This document shows, piece after piece, positions 35,620-45,597 of a stretch of DNA of 64,000 bases; the first letter of the stretch is position 1; each line of letters starts with the position of its first letter. This DNA comes from Blastocatellia bacterium (GTDB taxonomy: Bacteria; Acidobacteriota; Blastocatellia; HR10): contig JANWYV010000054.1 in NCBI GenBank assembly GCA_025055075.1, positions 36,892 to 100,891 of the forward strand, read 5' to 3'. Position numbers and translations under genes: made by a program. The notes beneath the pieces are model-generated. The model worked only from the letters and a program-made list of their open reading frames with translations. It was not told the DNA's origin and searched no databases.

Positions 35620-36474
35620 TCAACGCGCGCGCTCGGCGATCATGTGTCGGTAAGCCGCGTAGAGCTGTCGGAAGATGGGACCGGGCTTTCCATCGCCCAC
35701 CGGCTCTCCATCAACGGCGATGACGGCCAGAAGCTCGGTGACCGTACCGGCGATGATCACCTCGCGCGCCGATTTGAGTTCCGACAGTGGGAGATCGCGC
35801 TCGACAGTCCGATACCCTTGCTCCCGAGCCAATTGCAGGACGAAGCTTCGCGTGATGCCGGAGAGGATGCGACGGTCGGCGATCGGCGTCACCAACTCCT
35901 CCCCCGTCCAGGCGAAGACGTTGCTACTTGTTCCCTCCATGACCAACCCATCGCGCACGAAGAGGGCTTCGAATGCCCCTGCGCGATGAGCGCGTTCCTT
36001 CGCGAGAACGTTCGGGAGCAAACATATGGACTTGATGTCGCAGCGCGCCCACCGCTCGTCCGGCACCGTGAGGGCGCGAACCCCCTGTTCGCGCAACTCT
36101 GGCGGGATGATCCGCACGTGCCGCACGGTCATCACGAGCGTCGGTGGCGTGTCCTGTGGGAAGAGATGATTCCGGCGCGCCGCCCCACGCGTGAGCTGGA
36201 TGTACAGCTCGGCTTCGGCGATTCCCGCGCGCGCGATGAGGGTCTCCGCTGCCGCGGCCAGTTCTGAGAGCGAGAGCGGCAACAGTAGTTCGATCTCCCC
36301 CGCGCTGCGCTGCAATCGCTCCAGGTGCTCTCTCAAGGCGAAGGGCTTCCCCTGATAGACGCGCACGACTTCGTAGACCCCATCGCCGAATTGAAAGCCC
36401 CGGTCTTCAACCGAGACCCTCGCCGAAGCGAAATCCAGGATCTCTCCATTGAGCCATACCAATCCTTCCGACAT
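35620..36474 (-). CDS. D-amino-acid aminotransferase-like PLP enzyme (class IV)
   Basis: The protein is 284 aa. The ATG at 36474 has GGAGGAGG upstream. Class IV fold type: WLNGEILDF, GFQFGDGVYEVVRVY, then DIKSICLLPNVLAK with the PLP lysine, and EGTSSNVFAW. The D-I-K-(S/T) context and PNVLAK are typical of D-alanine aminotransferase (Dat) rather than branched-chain aminotransferase. It would interconvert D-amino acids and 2-oxo acids in the cytoplasm, feeding D-Ala/D-Glu for wall synthesis or degrading D-amino acids. It follows the dehydrogenase gene by 30 bp. Confidence 0.85.
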   Translation of the reverse strand: MSEGLVWLNGEILDFASARVSVEDRGFQFGDGVYEVVRVYQGKPFALREHLERLQRSAGEIELLLPLSLSELAAAAETLIARAGIAEAELYIQLTRGAARRNHLFPQDTPPTLVMTVRHVRIIPPELREQGVRALTVPDERWARCDIKSICLLPNVLAKERAHRAGAFEALFVRDGLVMEGTSSNVFAWTGEELVTPIADRRILSGITRSFVLQLAREQGYRTVERDLPLSELKSAREVIIAGTVTELLAVIAVDGEPVGDGKPGPIFRQLYAAYRHMIAERAR

Positions 36475-36504
36475 GCTCGCCTCCTCCTCGCGCATCGCAT
36501 GACT

Positions 36505-37497
36505 TCAAAAGGCCGCCGCGAATCGCACCGGGAGATCCGTGACCGTTCGCAATCCCGGCGACGCCTGCACCAGCAGCGGGATCGAGTTCACGACGACGGC
36601 GGCCGTCGCCAGATCCCCATGCGTCCCCCCAGGAATTCGCGCGCAGAGGTCTGGCGTCCCGAAGAGGCGGATTTCGTCCACGGGCTCTTTGGCCCCCACG
36701 TACATCTGCAGCTCGAGGGTGATGCGTTCGTGATCGCCCACGAGCCCGCGACCGATCTGCCGCACACCAGCGACCTGTCCCTTCCGCACGTGGAGGTATT
36801 CGGTCGTCACATCTTCCTCAGCAAGGATCGGTTCGATCGTCTCCGAGATCGTCTCCACCTCCAGACCTAATCCGTCGGCGATCAGCGCGACCGATTCCGG
36901 CAAGCCGACATGGCGGATGCGTCCGGCCTCTACGGCCTCGTGGAATTCCGCGACCGTCATCCCAGCGCCGATCTTCCGCTGCAAGGGAAGCCGACGTTGC
37001 GAGGCGTCCACCACGCGACGGACGGAGACGCGCTCGATGCGCTGACAAACCGTCGCCAATGTGAGCACCAGCTTATCCATCACGAAGCCCGGATTCACGC
37101 CGGTTCCCAACACGGCGACGCCATTCGCCTTCGCCTCTTCATCCAAGCGACGGGCGAGTTCGGGATGTTTGCGGAACGGATAGGCCAATTCCTCGCACGT
37201 TGAGACGACATGCGACCCCGCTCGCACGCAGGCGAGCAGTTGGTCGAAGACTTGCTCGAAATATGAAGACGTGGAATGGACGACGACGTCGGCTTTTCGC
37301 GCGAGGACCTCATCGGCCCGATCCGATACGACGACGCCCAGCGGAGAAGTGCCCGCGATCTCCCCGAGATCGCGCCCCACCTTATCCGCGGCGATGTCAA
37401 TGGCCCCAATGATCGTCGCTCCCGCTCGTTCGAGGAGCAGGCGCACGATCGCACTCCCAATGGGTCCCACGCCATATTGGATGATTCGCAGCGGCAT
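36505..37497 (-). CDS. NAD(P)-dependent dehydrogenase, 2,4-diaminopentanoate dehydrogenase-like
   Basis: The protein is 330 aa. The ATG at 37497 has AAGGAGG upstream. The N-terminal Rossmann motif is QYGVGPIGSAIVRLLLE, of the DapB_N type, followed by VHSTSSYFEQV and LGTGVNPGFVMDKL. Relatives act in ornithine breakdown as 2,4-diaminopentanoate dehydrogenase (Ord), but the other pathway genes (OraS/E, OrtA/B) are absent here. It may act on another amino acid. The D-amino-acid-type aminotransferase downstream supports an amino-acid role. Confidence 0.75.
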   Translation of the reverse strand: MPLRIIQYGVGPIGSAIVRLLLERAGATIIGAIDIAADKVGRDLGEIAGTSPLGVVVSDRADEVLARKADVVVHSTSSYFEQVFDQLLACVRAGSHVVSTCEELAYPFRKHPELARRLDEEAKANGVAVLGTGVNPGFVMDKLVLTLATVCQRIERVSVRRVVDASQRRLPLQRKIGAGMTVAEFHEAVEAGRIRHVGLPESVALIADGLGLEVETISETIEPILAEEDVTTEYLHVRKGQVAGVRQIGRGLVGDHERITLELQMYVGAKEPVDEIRLFGTPDLCARIPGGTHGDLATAAVVVNSIPLLVQASPGLRTVTDLPVRFAAAF

Positions 37498-37560
37498 ATG
37501 TCCCTCCTTGATTATGGTTTGATGCCTGTCGGCCAATGGCGCTCTCCGCGCGAGCGATGC

Positions 37561-38541
37561 TCATGGGAGAGCGATGGCCTCGCGAGCGAGCAACGCCGCG
37601 CCGATGATGCCGGCATCTTGTCCAAGCGCGCCGATCGTGAACCGACATCTCTCGAAGGTCGCGCGCAGCGTGTGCTTGCGCGCTTCTTTGCGAACGGCAT
37701 CGAGCAGGATCTCACCGGCCAACATCACCGGACCGCCCAAGCAGACCATTTCGACGTCGAGCAGATTCAGGACATTGGCGATGGCCAAGCCGAAATATCG
37801 TCCCGTCTCTCGAAGCACGGCGCGCGCTAATTCGTCCCCCTCGAGCGCGGCTTGAACGATCTGAGGAACGGTCAGCGTCCCCTCCATTTGCACCGCCAGA
37901 GGGGAGAGCGAGAAGGCGGGATCGGAGAAGAGTCGCTCGCGCACACGCCGCACGATATTGGGACCGGAAGCGATCGTCTCCAAGCAGCCCCGCCCTCCGC
38001 AACCGCATTCGATCCCTCCTAGTTCGACCTTCACATGGCCGAATTCCCCCGCGAACCCATGAGCACCGCGCTGCAAGCGTCCGCCCAGAATGAGCCCGGC
38101 GCCGATGCCGGTCCCAATCGTCACGTAGAACACATCCTGAAGCCCTTGGGCAGCTCCGCACGCCCATTCGCCGTAGGCCGCCGCATTGGCTTCGTTCTCG
38201 AAGATGAGGGGCATCCCCAGGGCCTCGCGAATCTCCCCATAGACATCGCACCCCGTCACATCCACCAAGTGCGACGCCAACTCGATGCGCGGCGTCTGCC
38301 GATCGATCAATCCAGGCCAGCCGATCCCGACGGCGGCAACGCGTCCCCGCCCCTCCTCGGACTCGCGCAATGCGCGCAGCACGGCGATCACTTGATCGAG
38401 GAATGCGCGCGGATCGCGACGCTCGGCCAGGACGCGACTCTGAAGCCAAATGCGCCCGGTCTCATCCACGAGCGCCGCCCGAATCGTCCGCCCGATGTCC
38501 ACACCGATGAAGAGCAACGATCCCGATTCAAAATTCCCCAT
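37561..38541 (-). CDS. ROK-family protein (sugar-kinase fold)
   Basis: The protein is 326 aa with no N-terminal HTH, so it resembles the kinase rather than the repressor branch. It has the ROK zinc site GHVKVELGGIECGCGGRGCLE (His plus three Cys) and GTGIGAGLILGG. Two positions depart from glucokinases: the phosphate loop is DIGRT rather than DIGGT, and the catalytic segment is ENEANAAAYGE rather than ENDAN. Sugar or amino-sugar phosphorylation is likely but not certain. It starts 37 bp after the STPK gene's stop and is read in the same transcript. Confidence 0.8.
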   Translation of the reverse strand: MGNFESGSLLFIGVDIGRTIRAALVDETGRIWLQSRVLAERRDPRAFLDQVIAVLRALRESEEGRGRVAAVGIGWPGLIDRQTPRIELASHLVDVTGCDVYGEIREALGMPLIFENEANAAAYGEWACGAAQGLQDVFYVTIGTGIGAGLILGGRLQRGAHGFAGEFGHVKVELGGIECGCGGRGCLETIASGPNIVRRVRERLFSDPAFSLSPLAVQMEGTLTVPQIVQAALEGDELARAVLRETGRYFGLAIANVLNLLDVEMVCLGGPVMLAGEILLDAVRKEARKHTLRATFERCRFTIGALGQDAGIIGAALLAREAIALP

Positions 38542-38578
38542 ACGTGATCGCAGTCGTCAAGGGGCCTCGCGTCTCCTC

Positions 38579-40627
38579 TCACAGCGCTGATGAGGGTTCT
38601 CGGTCTTCGACTGATCGCCCTTCGTTCTCGTCGCGAGAACAAGGAGGATGCCCCCATATGCCGAATGCGCGCTGGAGACGCGCGAGCGCCCATCGCGCTT
38701 GGGCGCGCACGCCCTCATCTTCATCTCGCAGACAATCCTCCAGCGCGGCACGGGCCCGCGCATCGGCAATCTGCCCCAACGCGGAGACGATGGCGAAGCG
38801 GACGTTCCGATCCTCGATGGCAAGCATCTCCAGGAGTCGGGGGACCGCCTCATGATCCCGCAACCGACCGAGAGCCAACGCGATCTCGGCGACGACGAAC
38901 CGATCCTCGCTGGCCAGCAACTCGCGGAGCACCGGCGCGACCGTCGCGTCACCGATCAATCCGAGTGCTTTCGCTGCGAAGCGCGCTGTCACGACGTCCC
39001 CAGCATCCAGCGCCTCTGTCAACCGCTCGATCGTCGGCCCCACCGCTGCGCTTCCCTTTCGCACGAGCGCCTCCACGGCCGCGGCCTTGACCGCGAGACT
39101 CGAATCGGTCAGCGCCTCCACTAGCGCCGGGATCGCGCGCGGATCGCGCGAGAAGGCGAGCATGCGTACGGCATCGGTCCGAACGGCTTCGTCTTCGTCG
39201 CGCACAAGCTCCAACGGATTGACCGGCGTCGCCCCTGCCGTTAATCCCTCGATCACTCTCTGCGAGATGTGATCCTGCAGCGCGAGGACATCCTCGATCC
39301 GAGAATCAATCTTCTCGCTCCAGAGGATGTCGCCGCTTCGCGCATCGAGCAGTTGCGCCGTCACGCGCAATCGTTCGCCCGATCGGAAGAAGGCGCCTGT
39401 GAGCACCGCATCGACATGAAGCTGTTGTCCGATCCGCCGTGGGTCCTTCGGACGATCTCTTTCCCCTTCGAGCAGGCTCGCCGAGCGAACGGTCACCGTC
39501 TTGAATTTCGCCAACTCAGTCGTCAGATTCTCCGCCAGGGAACGTCCATAGACCTCGTCCTCCGGATGACCGCTGAGATTTCGGAACGGAAGAATGGCGA
39601 GCGCGCGTCGTGGCCCTTCGACGAGTGAGAATTCCGCACTGGCGGATGCGCGCGCATCGCTCGGAGGAGTGCGCTCGTAGCGGCTCGCCCCAGCGAGACG
39701 TCGCAGCCTTTGCCATAGGGCCTGCAGACGCGCGGGCCGACCAGCCGGGACGTACGGCGCGATCACCCCATCGGGCACGCGCGCCGCGAGTCCCACCTCG
39801 ACAGCCACCCGTTTGAGGTCCGCGAGCAGATCCGCCATCGTTTGATACCGATCGTTCGGATCTTTCTCGATGGCCCGTTCGATGATCGCCGCTAAGGAGG
39901 GCGGGATCCGAGGATTCAGCTCGCGCACCGGTCGCGCTCGTTCGTGAACGATGGCATGCATGGTCTCCACGCGGCTCTCTCCCTTGAACGGCACGCGCCC
40001 GGTGGCCATCTCGTAGAGCACGATGCCGAAGGAGAAGATGTCGCTCCGATGATCCACGCGTTCGCCCCGCGCCTGCTCTGGCGACATGTACGACGGCGTT
40101 CCAAGCGTCGCTCCAGCCTGCGTCAAATCCGCCGTCGCCTCTGTTGCGCGCGATCGCTCGATGAGCTTCGCCAATCCGAAGTCGAGGATTTTGACCTGTC
40201 CGCGCTCGGTCACCATGATGTTGGCCGACTTGATGTCGCGATGGATGACTCCTCGCGCGTGGGCCGTCGTCAATGCATCCGCGGCCTGCAACGCAATGGA
40301 GAGCAAGCTTTCCAATCGAAGGGGACGCCCGCCGATCAGCTTCTTCAGCGTCTTCCCTTCGACGTATTGCATCACGATGAACGAATACCCGTCGGCCTCC
40401 TCGATCCCATGGATCGTGCAGATGTTGGGGTGATCCAAGGCCGAGGCCAATCGCGCTTCCCGCCAGAAGCGACGTCGGGCTTCCGCGTCCGCCATGAGAT
40501 CGGGCAGGAGAACTTTCACGACGACGGTCCGATCCAACGCCAGATCGCGCGCTTTGTAGACCGTCCCCATGCCTCCGTGTCCCAGCTCCTCTAGGAGCTT
40601 ATAATGCCCCAGCGTTTTTCCGATCAT
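38579..40627 (-). CDS. Ser/Thr protein kinase with TolB_N-like region and HEAT repeats
   Basis: The protein is 682 aa. The ATG at 40627 ([16 protein letters not shown]) is the usual start of this group; an ATG at 40648 is possible. Kinase domain ~1-275: [43 protein letters not shown] TolB N-terminal-like/FlgO-like region follows (~345-465, [15 protein letters not shown]), then about six HEAT/PBS-type repeats (~475-650, e.g. [21 protein letters not shown]). No membrane segment is seen, unlike most PknB proteins, so it probably acts in the cytoplasm. It heads an operon with ROK, dehydrogenase and aminotransferase genes. Confidence 0.9.
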   Translation of the reverse strand: MIGKTLGHYKLLEELGHGGMGTVYKARDLALDRTVVVKVLLPDLMADAEARRRFWREARLASALDHPNICTIHGIEEADGYSFIVMQYVEGKTLKKLIGGRPLRLESLLSIALQAADALTTAHARGVIHRDIKSANIMVTERGQVKILDFGLAKLIERSRATEATADLTQAGATLGTPSYMSPEQARGERVDHRSDIFSFGIVLYEMATGRVPFKGESRVETMHAIVHERARPVRELNPRIPPSLAAIIERAIEKDPNDRYQTMADLLADLKRVAVEVGLAARVPDGVIAPYVPAGRPARLQALWQRLRRLAGASRYERTPPSDARASASAEFSLVEGPRRALAILPFRNLSGHPEDEVYGRSLAENLTTELAKFKTVTVRSASLLEGERDRPKDPRRIGQQLHVDAVLTGAFFRSGERLRVTAQLLDARSGDILWSEKIDSRIEDVLALQDHISQRVIEGLTAGATPVNPLELVRDEDEAVRTDAVRMLAFSRDPRAIPALVEALTDSSLAVKAAAVEALVRKGSAAVGPTIERLTEALDAGDVVTARFAAKALGLIGDATVAPVLRELLASEDRFVVAEIALALGRLRDHEAVPRLLEMLAIEDRNVRFAIVSALGQIADARARAALEDCLRDEDEGVRAQARWALARLQRAFGIWGHPPCSRDENEGRSVEDREPSSAL

Positions 40628-40659
40628 TCCCCTCACGATGCTCCGCATCCTCCGGCCTA

Positions 40660-40689
40660 ATTGTAGGGGGGAGACCGGAGGATGAGCAA
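40660..40689 (-). promoter_or_regulatory. Predicted promoter for the STPK operon
   Basis: Minus strand: TTGCTC (40689-40684), 18-bp spacer, TACAAT (40665-40660). The leader to the ATG at 40627 would be ~26 nt. Confidence 0.5.
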
Positions 40690-40703
40690 CTCGATGCCCC
40701 TTC

Positions 40704-40732
40704 TTGCTTCAAGGACGCGCCGATTTTAAGAT
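40704..40732 (+). promoter_or_regulatory. Predicted promoter for the dehydrogenase/polysaccharide genes
   Basis: TTGCTT (40704-40709), 17-bp spacer, TAAGAT (40727-40732), 43 bp before the ATG at 40776. Confidence 0.4.
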
Positions 40733-40775
40733 GTTCCACGCGCGAAGACCACGACCCTTTTCGGAGGAGGAATGC

Positions 40776-41672
40776 ATGCGCGACATCGGCTTCATTGGTC
40801 TGGGCATCATGGGGCGTCCGATGGCCGAACGCCTTCTGGATGCCGGATACACGGTGATGGTCTTCAACCGCACCCGACAGAAGGCCGAACCGCTTCTGGC
40901 GCGGGGAGCGCATTGGGCCGATTCGCCCGAGGCCGTCGCACGCCGCAGCGAGATGCTCATCACGATAGTCTCTGACTCCGACGCTCTGGAGGACGTCGCC
41001 CGCGGTCCGCAAGGAGTGCTGCGCGGCATTCGTCCGATGGCGATCCACGTGGATATGAGCACTGTGGCTCCCCGCACGGTCGAGGGCCTGGAGCGCGTTT
41101 ATCAGGAGCGCGGCGCGACATTCTTGCACGCGCCGGTATTGGGAAATTGGCGACATGCGAGCGAAGGGAACCTCTTGATCTTCGTCGGAGGAGATCGCCA
41201 CGCGTACGAGAGGTGCGAGCCCGTCCTGCGCACGCTCGGACGAAAGATCTGGTATTTCGAGCGGATCACCCAAGCGACGCACATGAAGCTCATCGCTAAT
41301 TCGTTCATCGCCAGCATGATCCTCACGCTCGCGCAAGCCTTCGTCTTCGGTCGTCGCGTCGGGATCACGCCGACGCGCATTCTCGAAATCCTGGACGCCT
41401 CGGCTTTGAACGCGCCGATGTATCAATCGAAAGGACGAACCATGCGCGAGCGGGACTTCCGCCCGAACTTCTACACCCGACATATGCTGAAGGACATTGA
41501 TCTGGCGCTCGACGCCGCGCGGTGCGCGAATGTGCCATTGCCGGTCTTGAGCGTCATTCGCGAACTCTTCGTTGCGACGACGGCTCGCGGCTTCGGCGAT
41601 GAGGATTACTCGGCTGTCCTCAAAGTCCTGGAAGAGATGGCCGGCCTGACACCGGATGAGATAGCCTCTTGA
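40776..41672 (+). CDS. 3-hydroxyisobutyrate dehydrogenase-family oxidoreductase
   Basis: The protein is 298 aa. The ATG at 40776 follows GGAGGAA; a frame from 40704 begins in the promoter. The N-terminal NAD(P) motif is GFIGLGIMGRPM, then DMSTVAPRT, the substrate loop APVLGNWRHASEGNL (family consensus APVSGG), and the catalytic Lys in THMKLIANSF. The family oxidises beta-hydroxy acids such as hydroxyisobutyrate, tartronate semialdehyde or succinic semialdehyde. The altered substrate loop suggests a non-standard substrate. It is 9 bp upstream of the methyltransferase. Confidence 0.88.
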   Translation: MRDIGFIGLGIMGRPMAERLLDAGYTVMVFNRTRQKAEPLLARGAHWADSPEAVARRSEMLITIVSDSDALEDVARGPQGVLRGIRPMAIHVDMSTVAPRTVEGLERVYQERGATFLHAPVLGNWRHASEGNLLIFVGGDRHAYERCEPVLRTLGRKIWYFERITQATHMKLIANSFIASMILTLAQAFVFGRRVGITPTRILEILDASALNAPMYQSKGRTMRERDFRPNFYTRHMLKDIDLALDAARCANVPLPVLSVIRELFVATTARGFGDEDYSAVLKVLEEMAGLTPDEIAS

Positions 41673-41681
41673 TCCGCACTT

Positions 41682-42605
41682 ATGGAACGCGCGTGCGCTG
41701 TGTGCGGCAGCGATCGTTTTGCCCCGTTCTTAGAGAAGAACGGATATGGGATCGTGCAATGCACCGAGTGCACCTTCCTCTTCGTTCATCCCCCTCCGGA
41801 TCCAGCGATTTTGCACGCGCTTTATGCCGATCCCGCGTATTTTCGGAGCAAGGGACCTTTCGGCTACGAGGACTACGCCGCCCTGCGTCCCTTCTGGGAA
41901 GCGCAGGCGCGCGAGCGTTTGGCGGTGATCGAACGATATGCGGCTCGAGGCACACTCCTTGACGTTGGATGTGCGACCGGCATCTTCCTCAAAGTCGCGC
42001 GGGAGCGCGGATGGACTGTGTCGGGCATTGAGATCGCGCCGGAGGCGGCCCGCGAGGCCGAGCGACTCGCGGAATGTCGCGTCGTCCCTTCGCCCGAGCC
42101 ATTCCTTCACGAGGGACGCCTCTTCGACGTCATCACACTCTGGGAATACCTGGAGCATGTTCCCGACCCACGCACCGAGTTGCACCGCTTCCATCAGTTG
42201 CTGCGTCCCGGCGGATTGCTCGCGCTCTCGACGCCGAACGCCGGACAGCGCCTCGTGCGACGAGCGCCCGCGCTCTGGAAGGAGTTCAAGCCGCCGGAAC
42301 ATCTGAGCTTCTTCACGGCGGAGACATTGCTTCGCTTGCTTTCCGCGTGCGGATTCCACGTGCTTCGCGTTCGCGCCATCGCCCCCAATTACCGAGCGCC
42401 GGAATGGATCGAACATCGGATCGCGCGCGCTCGCCAGTGCCTGGGCGATCGGCATGACCGCCGGACGCCTCTTTGGTTCCTCTATTCGATCACTCGACGC
42501 ATCGTGCGTTGGACCATCATTGGTCATCACAAACTGCTCCTCTCCCCTTTGGCCTATGCCGAGGGGATTGAGGTATACGCCCGCAAGGAGGGCGCGCGGG
42601 AGTGA
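41682..42605 (+). CDS. Class I SAM methyltransferase with N-terminal zinc ribbon
   Basis: The protein is 307 aa. The N-terminal zinc ribbon has CAVCGSDRF and CTECTFLF; the SAM motif I is LLDVGCATGIFLKVA, followed by ITLWEYLEHVPDP and LRPGGLLALSTPN. This layout is common in methyltransferases encoded in polysaccharide or O-antigen clusters, acting on nucleotide-sugars or glycan ends. The two following genes (GT4, glycosylphosphotransferase) fit that setting. Confidence 0.85.
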   Translation: MERACAVCGSDRFAPFLEKNGYGIVQCTECTFLFVHPPPDPAILHALYADPAYFRSKGPFGYEDYAALRPFWEAQARERLAVIERYAARGTLLDVGCATGIFLKVARERGWTVSGIEIAPEAAREAERLAECRVVPSPEPFLHEGRLFDVITLWEYLEHVPDPRTELHRFHQLLRPGGLLALSTPNAGQRLVRRAPALWKEFKPPEHLSFFTAETLLRLLSACGFHVLRVRAIAPNYRAPEWIEHRIARARQCLGDRHDRRTPLWFLYSITRRIVRWTIIGHHKLLLSPLAYAEGIEVYARKEGARE

Positions 42606-42609
42606 CGCG

Positions 42610-43848
42610 ATGAAGGAGCGTGTGCGCGAAGAGGGCGCCGAGAGAGCGCGACGATGGCGCCCCCAGCGAGATCTTTTGAACAAGGGGACACGCCCCCCTG
42701 TGCTCATGTACGTGCTGGAGAGCCGCACTTGGGGAGGCGCTGAAGCTTACGTCCGCTACGTCATCGAGGGACTGGATCGCGAAGCGTGGGACGTGCACCT
42801 GGTCTGCCCTCGGATGGAGACCCTTGCCCCACTCTTGCGATGGGCGCAGCGAGAGGGATTGCGCGTGCACGCGCTGCCCGGCGAACGCCCCCGGCATCTG
42901 CCAGCCCTTGTTGCATTCTTCCGAATGCATCGGCCAGATGTCGTTCATTTCAACCTCCATCATCCCTTCGCCTGTCGCTACGCCATTCTCGCGGCGACAC
43001 TCGCAGGCGTTCCCGTGCGGGTCGCCACGAATCATCTGCCCACGATCCCGCCGAACGTCTACACCTGGAAGGGGCGGCTCGCGCTGCGGCTCGCTTATCA
43101 GTGCCTGCACGCCATGCTCGTGGATTCAGCGACGAATCAGCGTCGCGCGCTCGCTCACTATCCCATCGCGTCCGGGAAAATTCGGATCGTCCCGCACGGC
43201 ATCCGCGTCGAGAACTTCCCCATCGAGGGGACGCGCGCTTCCGTGGCCGAGGAATTTGGCTTGGAGGCACGCGCCCCTATTGTGGGAACGGTCGGGCGAC
43301 TCTCGATCCAAAAGGCGACGGAGGATTTCATCGAGGCGGCGGCGCTTCTGCGCCAAAGATTCCCCGATGCGCAATTCCTCATCGTTGGCGAGGGAGAACG
43401 CCGTCTCGAGCTGGAGCGACTGGTCGAGACCCGAGGACTCAAGGCGTGCCTCCGTTTCGCGGGATATCGCGAGGACGTGCCGCGCCTTCTCGCCGCGATG
43501 GACGTGTTCGTCCTCTCCTCCATCTATGAGGGCATGCCCTTTGCGATCTTGGAAGCGATGGCAGCAGCGCGTCCCGTCGTGGCCACGCGCGTGGACGGTG
43601 TGCCAGAAGTCGTCGCGGAAGGTGAGACGGGACTCTTGGTTCCCCCTCGGGCGCCGGAACGACTCGCGGAAGCCATCGGATTTCTGCTGGCCCATCCGGA
43701 TCGAGCGCGCGAGATGGGACGACGAGGGCGCGAGCGCGTTCGGACGGAATTTTCGTGGGAGCGGATGGTCAAAACGATCGAGCAGCTCTACCGCACTCTC
43801 ATGGCGCGCAAGAGCCGACGAGGTGCCGTGAATTTGCGTCACCGATGA
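42610..43848 (+). CDS. GT4-family glycosyltransferase
   Basis: The protein is 412 aa. The ATG at 42610 lies 5 bp after the methyltransferase stop; a longer frame overlaps it. The N-lobe starts VLESRTWGGAEAYVR and contains RPDVVHFNLHHP; the C-lobe has VGTVGRLSIQKATEDFIEA, IVGEGERR and the nucleotide-sugar motif SSIYEGMPFAILEAM (E-x7-E). It transfers a sugar from a nucleotide donor with retention, probably to a lipid-linked exopolysaccharide or O-antigen intermediate. Confidence 0.92.
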   Translation: MKERVREEGAERARRWRPQRDLLNKGTRPPVLMYVLESRTWGGAEAYVRYVIEGLDREAWDVHLVCPRMETLAPLLRWAQREGLRVHALPGERPRHLPALVAFFRMHRPDVVHFNLHHPFACRYAILAATLAGVPVRVATNHLPTIPPNVYTWKGRLALRLAYQCLHAMLVDSATNQRRALAHYPIASGKIRIVPHGIRVENFPIEGTRASVAEEFGLEARAPIVGTVGRLSIQKATEDFIEAAALLRQRFPDAQFLIVGEGERRLELERLVETRGLKACLRFAGYREDVPRLLAAMDVFVLSSIYEGMPFAILEAMAAARPVVATRVDGVPEVVAEGETGLLVPPRAPERLAEAIGFLLAHPDRAREMGRRGRERVRTEFSWERMVKTIEQLYRTLMARKSRRGAVNLRHR

Positions 43849-43863
43849 CCGACCGAATATAAT
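43834..43863 (+). promoter_or_regulatory. Predicted promoter before the glycosylphosphotransferase, apparently leaderless
   Basis: TTGCGT (43834-43839), 18-bp spacer, TATAAT (43858-43863), then only 7 nt to the GTG at 43871. No ribosome-binding site is present. Confidence 0.45.
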
Positions 43864-43870
43864 CACGCTC

Positions 43871-45496
43871 GTGGCTGGTGTCGCCCACATCACGCCCGTG
43901 GAATCGAAAGAAGAAGGGAGATCGGAGTCCGCGATCTCTCGCATCTTTTCTCCCGTTGTCGCCCAAGTGCTCCTGGGGCTCACGGATGCTCTCCTCGCGT
44001 GGGGGACGTTTCTGCTCGCGTATCGGCTGCGCTATCTCCCGTGGCCTCCGACAGGGAGCGATGTTCTCGCCCTCCTACATCCGGGCGAGATGATGCGGAC
44101 GTTCGCGCTGGAGGCCTTTCGACCTTACTTGGAGATCTGCCTGGCGGCTCCCCTCCCGCTCATCCTCTGGTTGCGGTCGGCGCGATTGTATGCGCTCAAG
44201 GGAGCGTTCTCCTGGCTCGAAGATGCCTTCGGCGTGCTGCGAGCGACGACAATGACTTCGCTCGTCTTGATCGTCATCGCTTTCATGTATCGCGGCGTCT
44301 TCGAATTCCGCGAATTCTCCTACTCGCGCGGCATCTTCCTCATGCATTGGGGGCTGCTCACGCTCACGGTGCTCGGCGTGCGTGCGCTCGTGCGTCGCGC
44401 GCAAGTTTTGGCGCGACGACGTGGTCACAACCTCATTCCGGCGGTGCTCGTCGGCGAGGGGGATCTGGCCGAGCTTTGCCTTTCCGAAATGCGGGCGAAA
44501 CCGCACCTGGGCTATCGCATCGTAGGAGTGCTCTCGACCTCTTCCACACCGGAGGGCACCTCTTCCCTTTCATCCCTTCGCGTGGGACGCGTCGAAGACC
44601 TCCCGGAGATCGTTCGCCGATTCCGCATCGAACAGGTCTTCATCACGGATCCGGCGCTCAACCCGGACCTGCTCTTCGAGACGATCTTGCGCTGCTGGCG
44701 CACGAGTCGCGTCGCCTTCAGCGTCGTGCCGAACCTGCTGAGTTGCCTTCCCAGCAAGACGGAGCTCGATCAGGTCGGCGCGCTCCCCATGATCAAGCTC
44801 TTCCAAGAGCCGCTGCGCGGTCCGAATCGCTATCTCAAGCGAGCCTTCGACGTGGTCCTCGCGTCCTTGGGATTGATCCTCTTGAGCCCATGGCTCCTGC
44901 TCATCGCCGCGCTCATCAAGCTCGACTCGCGCGGTCCCATCCTCTTTCGCCAGGAGCGCGTCGGCATGGATGGACGCCTCTTCACGCTCTACAAATTCCG
45001 CACGATGCGCGCCGACGCGGATGAACGACCGCATCGGGAGTTGATGGCTGACATCATCCGAGGTTCGCTCCGCGCCGTCTCAGGGACGGCCTCGCCGGGA
45101 AAGCCGGGTGAGGCTCACCCCGAGCGCGACGCGCGCCAAATGCTTTACGGCAAAGTCCCGAACGATCACCGTATCACGCGCGTCGGGCGATGGCTTCGAC
45201 GTTGGAGCTTGGATGAGCTGCCGCAACTCATCAACGTCCTCAAAGGCGAGATGAGCCTGGTCGGGCCGCGCCCTCCGATCCCCTATGAGGTCGAACACTA
45301 CTCGAGCTGGCATCGAAAGCGATTGGAGGTGAAGCCCGGGATCACCGGCCTCTGGCAAGTGAGCGGTCGCAATCGTCTCCCCTTCGATCGCATGGTCGAA
45401 CTGGATCTCTATTACATCGAGCACTGGTCGCTCTGGCTCGACCTGAAGATCCTGCTGCTCACTCTCCCCGCTATCTTTCGCGGCGAGACGGAGTGA
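43871..45496 (+). CDS. Polyprenyl-phosphate glycosylphosphotransferase (WbaP/CpsE-like)
   Basis: The protein is 541 aa with a GTG start. Several N-terminal membrane segments (~35-180) precede a CoA-binding-like domain ([13 protein letters not shown]). The C-terminal bacterial sugar transferase domain has [54 protein letters not shown] and [13 protein letters not shown]. It transfers a sugar-1-phosphate to undecaprenyl phosphate, the first step of repeat-unit assembly. An insertion of ~50 residues lies between RADADE and [10 protein letters not shown], as in the longer members. Confidence 0.92.
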   Translation: MAGVAHITPVESKEEGRSESAISRIFSPVVAQVLLGLTDALLAWGTFLLAYRLRYLPWPPTGSDVLALLHPGEMMRTFALEAFRPYLEICLAAPLPLILWLRSARLYALKGAFSWLEDAFGVLRATTMTSLVLIVIAFMYRGVFEFREFSYSRGIFLMHWGLLTLTVLGVRALVRRAQVLARRRGHNLIPAVLVGEGDLAELCLSEMRAKPHLGYRIVGVLSTSSTPEGTSSLSSLRVGRVEDLPEIVRRFRIEQVFITDPALNPDLLFETILRCWRTSRVAFSVVPNLLSCLPSKTELDQVGALPMIKLFQEPLRGPNRYLKRAFDVVLASLGLILLSPWLLLIAALIKLDSRGPILFRQERVGMDGRLFTLYKFRTMRADADERPHRELMADIIRGSLRAVSGTASPGKPGEAHPERDARQMLYGKVPNDHRITRVGRWLRRWSLDELPQLINVLKGEMSLVGPRPPIPYEVEHYSSWHRKRLEVKPGITGLWQVSGRNRLPFDRMVELDLYYIEHWSLWLDLKILLLTLPAIFRGETE

Positions 45497-45597
45497 GCCT
45501 TCCCTGACCGTGGTGCCCTTGCAAAGAGGAGGCGCACTCACTCTGGAGCCGCGAGAGTCACCGCCAACGCGCTCGCTCGGCAGTAACACATCTTGTC

